DNA of 64,000 nt from Oasisia sp. SBJ-2009 (taxonomy: Eukaryota > Annelida > Polychaeta > Sabellida > Siboglinidae): the NCBI GenBank assembly GCA_964017155.1, contig OZ024856.1, forward strand, positions 45,836,110-45,900,109. Direction: 5' to 3'. The notes beneath the pieces were generated by a model that searched no databases, had not been told where the DNA came from, and saw only the letters and a program-made list of their open reading frames with translations. A program made the position numbers and the translations under genes. Position 1 is the stretch's first letter; every line of letters starts with the position of its first letter. Positions 58,061 through 64,000 of this stretch are shown one piece after another.

Positions 58061-58455
58061 AATGGCACATGCTGTTGACCACGCATGTATTGTTGGGCGT
58101 GCTTTGTGGTCAGCCCAGTGTGACGATGATGTTATGTTCCACACCCATATATGCGCTCATGCCGGTATGCTTGAACACCCTGTTGGTGACCACATATATC
58201 TTGTTTGGGTTGACTGTGGTCGCCGCAAGAAGATGATGTTTGTGCCGCTCCCATATATGTGTTTGTGCCTGTATGCATGACCACCCTGTTGGAGACCACA
58301 CATACATTGTTTCGGTTGACTGTGGTCGGCCCAGGGAGATGTCGTTTGTTCCACTCCCATATATGCGTTCGTGCCGGTATGCATTCAGCAGGCTGTTATA
58401 GACCACACATTTACTGTCGGGCGTGCTTTGTGGTCGGCCCAGGGTGATGATGTTT
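58060..58455 (+). repeat. Tandem repeat, period about 107-111 bp
   Basis: Three and a half units starting at CCACRCAT, near 58,079, 58,190, 58,296 and 58,403. Each contains CTCCCATATATGCGTTCGTG-like and GACTGTGGTCGGCCCAGGG-like segments. Confidence 0.85.
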
Positions 58456-59035
58456 ATTCTTTCGAGCCTGATTTCATCAACAGGTTTTCCTTTTGGACAT
58501 CCACTGCTGTTGGACCAGGGCGGTGAGGATGAGTCTCCCCATCCACGTTCTCACCTTCTATTATGTAACAGGCTTGATGATGTCCCACACAAATAGGGTT
58601 CCTTGTGTACATATCATCTTGTTATATGGAACCAGGTGTTGCTGTATAACACATTTTGGCATATGATAGTTGGTCGCGTTACATTGCTGTATTGACCTCC
58701 TTACGTTAATGTGTTTTCTAACTTTTATAGGTGCGCTATTGCTGCACACTTCAATTACCTGAGGTTAATACAGTGTATTGGATTCACTTTGCCACTTTCT
58801 TGTCTCAGGTTATTATGGCATGGCCACAAACATATGTGTGCTACCTGTCACAGGCTGACATCACGGCATGGTGTCTGTATATTCATATTTCTTTTGTGTG
58901 AACGAAATACTGCGCTGCTGTGTTTTCGTATTTCTGCAATACCTAAGGTTAAACCTGGGAGGTAATGTGGCCCTCCATCTACACGTCGATGCTTCACGAG
59001 GTCAACTCGGATACCTGCGAGACTGACATATGACT

Positions 59036-59305
59036 CGTCTGACAGCTCGGACTCGTTGGATAGCTGGGACTCGTTGAACCGCTCCGACTCGTTGGACAGC
59101 TCGGACTCGTTGGACACCTAGGACTCGTTGGACAGCTCGGACTCGTTGGATAGCTCGGACTCGTTGGACAGCTCGGACTCGTTGGATAGCTCGGACTCGT
59201 TGGACAGCTCGGACTCGTTGGATAGCTCGGACTCGTTGGACAGCTCGGACTCGTTGGATACCTCGGACTCGTTGGACAGGTCGGACTCGTTGGATAGCTC
59301 GGACC
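59036..59305. repeat. 18-bp minisatellite
   Basis: About fifteen copies of GACAGCTCGGACTCGTTG, alternating with a GAT variant. It is open in several frames on both strands (Asp-Ser-Ser, Asn-Glu-Ser and Gln-Arg-Val repeats), an effect of the period, so no protein is called. Confidence 0.95.
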
Positions 59306-59329
59306 ATGACACTGCGGACGGCAGATCCG

Positions 59330-59755
59330 AAAACTTGTGTTTTCCACTTAGGTGGGGCATTTGGAACACCAATGCTTATATACATCCACTTGTTACATAC
59401 AAAAATCATCTAACATGTGACTGAATGTTTTCTGCTTAGGTGGGACATTCCCTGTCACATTCAGCAGTGTATTACCCATTCTAGACGTCATCATTTCACT
59501 GGTGCTATTCATCGCTGAAGGTGTCCTTCGCTAGGTTATCCAGATGCTTTCTACTTAGGTGGGGCATTGCATGTAACCAAAACCCATCTAACATGTGCAC
59601 TGAATGTTTTCTGCTTAGGTGGGACATTCCCTGTCACATACAGAAGTGTATTACTCATTCTAGACGTCATCATTTCTCTGGTGCTATTCATCGCTGAAGG
59701 TGTCCTTCGCTAGGTTATCAGGATGTTTTCTACTTAGGTGGGGCATTCCATGTAA
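59330..59755 (+). repeat. Tandem repeat, period about 178 bp
   Basis: Two and a half units containing TTTTCTGCTTAGGTGGGACATT, TCTAGACGTCATCATTTC and GAAGGTGTCCTTCGCTAGG. The phrase CTTAGGTGGGGCATT recurs at 59,347, 59,555 and 59,735, with a diverged copy at 60,054. Confidence 0.85.
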
Positions 59756-60525
59756 CACACCTTGCTCTTTACATGTACTTAGTTGGTAGTGGCAACCTAC
59801 AACGTGTCGCTGTTGCGTTACTGACATATGTCGGTATATAATCTTATAACAATTAACATGGTCTAGATTTCATTTGTTGCAAATTATCAGGTTGTGCGCT
59901 TTTTAATCATCACGTGTTATGCTTAAGGTTCACATTCGCTGTTTGCATTAACTGGGCCTCTTGCCTTCTAGGTGGCATTTCATCTTCGCACTTGGGTTGC
60001 AACTATATCGCTTTAGTGTGTGTGGGTTTTATGTAGCGCACGACCGTTTTCTGCTTAGGCGGGGCATTTCATGTAGCTTTGATAGCCTGTACGGGTGCCC
60101 ATGTATACTTTTTAGCCTAATGTTATTTGTTTTTTGACACGCATGCCACTTACGGGTTTGTTCGGCCGTATGCAAACGCCGTTAGCAACTTTTTCTACAC
60201 CTGTAGTTATGAGGCTTAGTTGGTGAACTTGTGACTAAAGTTACGTAACTTTCCTTTGTGACACATATCCTTTGGGGTGGGGGGAGCCATTCTATTACAG
60301 AAGTGGCCTGGTGTGGTCGGTTCCCCCACCTTTGCTGTCAATCTATGTGTTTGTTATAACGGTGATGACATTGTGTACTAGTGTATTGGAATTATTTTGT
60401 GCTAGTTATACATAAAGAGTTGGCTTACTTTTAAGCTCGCATACAAACATATATCTGACTTGTGTTTTCAGCAAACTAGCCACGTCTCTGTGTCACACAT
60501 TTAGATGGTAGCGTTGTCCCGCATA

Positions 60526-61341
60526 AAAACACCTTTTGAATGAAACTCAAAAGGCATTTATGTGGGCAACAAAACCAGAGCTTATATTCGGGTGTATACG
60601 GTAAACAAATTAGGACGCTGACAAGCTCAGTGTCCAGCCTCTCTTTCGATAGTTCTCGAGTTTGAAAGGGTAAATATTGATTTGCTCTCGATTGTTGTTA
60701 AACAATTATGTTACGAGGTTCCGTTTATTGCGACATTTATCATTCTGTTGTTCAGTACTATGTCGTCGCAAATTTCCCACCCTCCTTCCCCATCGTCACC
60801 TGGGTATTTCAAACTGGTGTTGATATATGCTGTGTTTCGTTTTATTTGTACATATTTGTAAATACACTATACATAGTCTATATTATATTGTTACCAAGTG
60901 TTTAAAACGTTATTGTCTTGTATTTTTGACATTACGATCACACTGTCTTGTATATTACATCTCACATTGTCGATTTATGTTATATACTTGTCTAATATGA
61001 GTGTACTTTCAAGGGGTTTTAGGGCGAGGACATGTGCTCATGTTCCTAACGCTTTCCCCTTGGTCATAACCTATAACTTGCATACTTTGTTTGAATATTT
61101 GATATGGTGGGTTTCCAACACCTGCGTGTGGTCGGTTCCCCCACCTTTGCTGTCAATCTATGTGTTTGTTATAACGGTGATGACATTGTGTACTAGTGTA
61201 TTGGAATTATTTTGTGCTAGTTATACATAAAGAGTTGGCTTACTTTTAAGCTCGCATACAAACATATATCTGACTTGTGTTTTCAGCAAACTAGCCACGT
61301 CTCTGTGTCACACATTTAGATGGTAGCGTTGTCCCGCATAA
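60526..61341 (+). mobile_element. Short tandem unit 2 (816 bp) sharing ends with unit 1
   Basis: End A (60,526-60,775) repeats 53,963-54,212, and end B (61,121-61,341) repeats 60,307-60,527. The interior of about 345 bp (60,776-61,120) is unrelated to unit 1. It follows unit 1 with no spacer (GCATAAAAACACC junction). Confidence 0.6.
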
Positions 61342-63060
61342 ATGTACTATAGAGTCTACTTAGGCTCTGGGTATGGGGAATTGGGCGTTCGCGGGGGGGG
61401 GGTGCCATTGAGTGGGTGGATACCTGCAGTACGCGTTACTGTAGTCTGACAGTGAAAAGTTTATGAGCCTGAGATAGGGTACAGGCATCACTAATAACTC
61501 CTAACCGTCCAAATCTGGTGGTTTGTGGGGTTGAGTCAGCAACAATTGTGGCGGGGGCAGGACATTGGAGTAGCAGCTCAAATATTTAGTCAATTTGTTT
61601 GAAGGGGTGGACGCTTTTTCAAGCAGCTCGATTGATAAGGCCACTGCAACGATTATATTAAAACGGTCAGTGACTTATTTAGTCAGCTGATAAATGACTT
61701 GACGTAAAGCGCTGGAATGTCGTAAGCTGTGCAACTATTTTCTAAACGTGTGTGTCACCTGTGTCAGTCAGGACAGAGTTGTCATGTGTGGTAGTACTAC
61801 TACTAGGCCTACATTTCTCCACCAGATACAGATGTCAAGAGCGTGTAGTGTTTGAAATACAAGGCTTTAATTTTAGTTTCCTTCTACAAGTGCGCTCATG
61901 CTGAAAGCCTCAATGTTCTGCGTTGTGCACTGTAATTTTAGAAGATGAATACACCGAATACCCGTCCCCCATTTGCGTGCGGAAGACTTCCAATTTATCT
62001 CCGAGGTTGTGCTGAGCAGGTCTTATAATAGTCGCAGGGAGCAGAAAACGGCGTCCCTGCTAGTCAGACCCGTTTGGACAACAACACTAGCTCTGGCTGA
62101 TCGTCTAGACGAAGTGCGCAAGTCATCTGAGTGTAAATAATAATTGACGTCGCCAGCCGTGACTGCGTCAGCCAAGATAACAACGCAAATACCCGACCAG
62201 ATTTGAAGATGGACACACGACTGGTGGGAATCCCAATATAATAACGCGGTCCTATCCTAAACATTGCATGCCAGTTGGCTGAAACGTACTTGTATTATGG
62301 TCGCCTGACCGAGCAAGAACCATAGATCTGATGGGCGATTTACTGGTTGAGCTTAAATTCAGAGTTTTGCAATGCGATCAGCCAGGGGTACGGCTGGCCG
62401 GCAGACAGGCCCCTCCTGCTGATTCACGAGCAAAGTGATCTATGAATTCGACGAGACCGCTGATCTGTCGTCCTGCGTCATCGCGTTCGTTTGTCACATT
62501 CCTACATTGCTCGTCAAATACCTGCGCATATATCGGGCATAGCCGGCGATGGGTTGAGTATTTTGTGGCGACGTCCCATATATTATTCGATTTAAAAGTT
62601 CACCAAAAGCCTCTATATTTGCGCACACACCCTTGACGCTTGCCAAAAACACGTTCAAGCTATACAAAATTATCATCCATTTACATCCCGAATATCTACA
62701 ACCGTAAAGCGTTCCAAACCTGATAAAGTGCACTCAATATGGCGTCTCTTCTCTGTATGCTATGGGGTTAATCATATATTCAGCCCTTCACAAAAATGAA
62801 CAACATTATTTAGGCCTACATCCCATAAAAATTGTATGTGAATGAAATAGTTGAGGGGCTACTCCTATCTCTAGCCTTCCAGAAAGATGTTGTCGGTTAG
62901 CCCCCCCCCCTCTCCCCCCCCCCCCCCCCCCGTTACGATTAGGACGTCTATGAGTTATTAGTAATGCCTGCACCCTCCTCCGTAAGTTTGCTGCTTCCAC
63001 ACACCCACCCCCAAACGCCCATTTTACCATACTAACTCAGTGTATAAATACACTCCACGG
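61342..63060. other. No gene seen
   Basis: Apparently unique sequence with a G-run at 61,393-61,401 and a C-run at 62,900-62,931. Frames at 62,064-62,264 and 62,494-62,733 have no support. Confidence 0.35.
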
Positions 63061-63076
63061 AGGACCAACAGTCACC

Positions 63077-63148
63077 TCCCAGGTGGTCTAGTGGTTAGGA
63101 TTCGGCGCTCTCACCGCCGCGGCCGGGGTTCGATTCCCCGTCTGGGAA
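63077..63148 (+). tRNA. tRNA-Glu (CTC)
   Basis: Identical in its 72 nt to the gene at 46,591: TCCCAGG acceptor, CTC anticodon, CGGGG-TTCGATT-CCCCG T arm. The trailer ATACGTTTTGT supplies TTTT at 63,153-63,156. The 5' and 3' flanks beyond about 12 bp are unrelated to those of the other copies. Confidence 0.95.
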
Positions 63149-63710
63149 TACGTTTTGTAGGACGACTAAAATGTTCTATTTTCTACACAAGTATAACTTA
63201 AGTTTTGTTGTCAGAATTTGTTGCTAAGTTGTTGCGAAAACGCGATTTTTTTCAAAGAATTTATGTCTTCTGCGCTGTACATATAACTCTAGTAATATAT
63301 TCATTATAACATCCGCGTTGCGTGCTAAATAGGAGATGTTTTGTTCTCTGCCTGTCGATTTTCTATATTACCTATAATCTCTTTTTTTTAAGTGGACGCC
63401 AATTATATTCAGCTTAGCATAACAAATGTTAACTACGACAATGTGACGGCAGCAATAAAATAAATAACAAGATAAATGCTTACTGTTGATGGTGAAATGT
63501 TATCCACAAATGTAATTATCCAATTGTACAACATAACACAAACCTTACTGTTTCTATGGAATAATTCTTTCCACAACATGCACTTATCTGCACAGCGCAA
63601 AATAAAATTTAACCAAACAGTGTGGCAAGGACAAATATGATTCCTACAGTGAAGTTTCTTTACAGCACCGAGAGTAAATAAGAAATACTTTAAACAAACG
63701 GGTAATTCCC

Positions 63711-63754
63711 ATCACAATACGAAGTAATAAACTCTTTACTTTTATATGTAAAGA

Positions 63755-63802
<48 letters not shown>

Positions 63803-63822
63803 TCTTTACATATAAAAGTATA

Positions 63823-63906
<84 letters not shown>

Positions 63907-63912
63907 AAAGAG

Positions 63913-63949
<37 letters not shown>

Positions 63950-64000
63950 AACTCTACTTATATATATATATATAAGTAGAGTTTATTACTTCGTATTGTG
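63711..64000. repeat. Large (AT)n-centred palindrome at window end
   Basis: CACAATACGAAGTAATAAAC at 63,711-63,730 is mirrored by GTTTATTACTTCGTATTGTG at 63,981-64,000. A nested inner pair (CTTTACTTTTATATGTAAAGAG and its mirror) surrounds (AT)n at 63,758-63,800. The outer palindrome may continue past the window. Confidence 0.9.

Larger units (their letters stand above)
53963..60525 (+). mobile_element. Long tandem unit 1 (6.56 kb) with shared terminal repeats
   Basis: Begins with a 250-bp end A (53,963-54,212) and finishes with an end B of about 220 bp (60,307-60,527). Both ends are repeated, apparently unchanged, in unit 2 directly downstream. End A contains a hairpin CCTTTTGA...TCAAAAGG. 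The interior is noncoding by eye, with minisatellites of 47, about 107, 18 and about 178 bp. Shared ends with different interiors suggest an autonomous/derivative pair or other mobile or satellite-like unit. No RT, transposase, Rep/helicase or target duplication was found, so the class is unknown. Confidence 0.5.

Noticed and set aside
59118..59424. Asp-Ser-Ser and Asn-Glu-Ser repeat proteins on either strand
   Set aside because: They arise from an 18-bp minisatellite (a multiple of three), are open on both strands, and have no flanking coding signal.
53963..61341. Helitron or LTR element assignment for the tandem units
   Set aside because: The ends are not TC...CTRR, no Rep/helicase or RT is seen, and the repeated ends do not form two full LTRs. 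Left unclassified.

Overview
This is a eukaryotic nuclear window. It has long di- to hexanucleotide microsatellites, minisatellites, DNA transposons with target-site duplications, non-LTR retrotransposons, a tRNA-derived SINE, tRNA genes with pol III T-tracts, and intron-less poly-C2H2 zinc-finger exons in an AT-rich, gene-poor setting. It looks like an animal genome. A marine invertebrate, perhaps a mollusc, is my best guess; the species cannot be read from the sequence.

Layout. 0-4 kb: microsatellites, a short array of CTCF-like motifs and a tRNA-Gly-like SINE. 4-42.5 kb: a cluster of C2H2 zinc-finger genes built by segmental duplication of a unit that I split into P (possible upstream exon), Q (AT-rich block), ZNF (finger exon) and T (tail with 28-bp minisatellite and (AT)n). 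ZNF-A is at 6.7 kb, B at 20.5 kb, C at 27.7 kb and D at 39.0 kb, with decayed finger remnants at 29.5 and 40.9 kb. D (17 fingers) is the most intact. A and B end in single-base frameshifts, and C is truncated by a deletion that fuses it to 3' flank. Several mobile elements interrupt the cluster. A 4.67-kb insertion at 10,461-15,127 carries a His-Cys-box (I-PpoI-like) nuclease ORF and a broken DDE transposase between two direct repeats, and its paralogous empty site is present at 36.79 kb. A Kolobok-like THAP element with TTAA duplications lies at 29,761-30,603. A near-complete non-LTR retrotransposon with a perfect 17-bp target-site duplication lies at 32,378-35,901.

42.5-53.5 kb: transposon debris, including a LINE 3' fragment, a 1.66-kb hAT-type element with an 8-bp target-site duplication, and a second TTAA-flanked element, plus a tRNA-Glu gene. 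53.9-61.3 kb: a second tRNA-Glu gene. Starting 10 bp upstream of its 5' end are two tandem units (6.56 kb and 0.82 kb) that share terminal repeats but differ inside; the long one is full of minisatellites. A third tRNA-Glu is at 63.1 kb, and the window ends in an (AT)n-centred palindrome.

How the parts relate: the only convincing host protein genes are the zinc-finger paralogues, predicted nuclear DNA-binding proteins. They duplicate as whole loci and also as internal 4- and 6-finger blocks. The strongest candidate for an undescribed system is the nuclease + transposase insertion at 10.5-15.1 kb.
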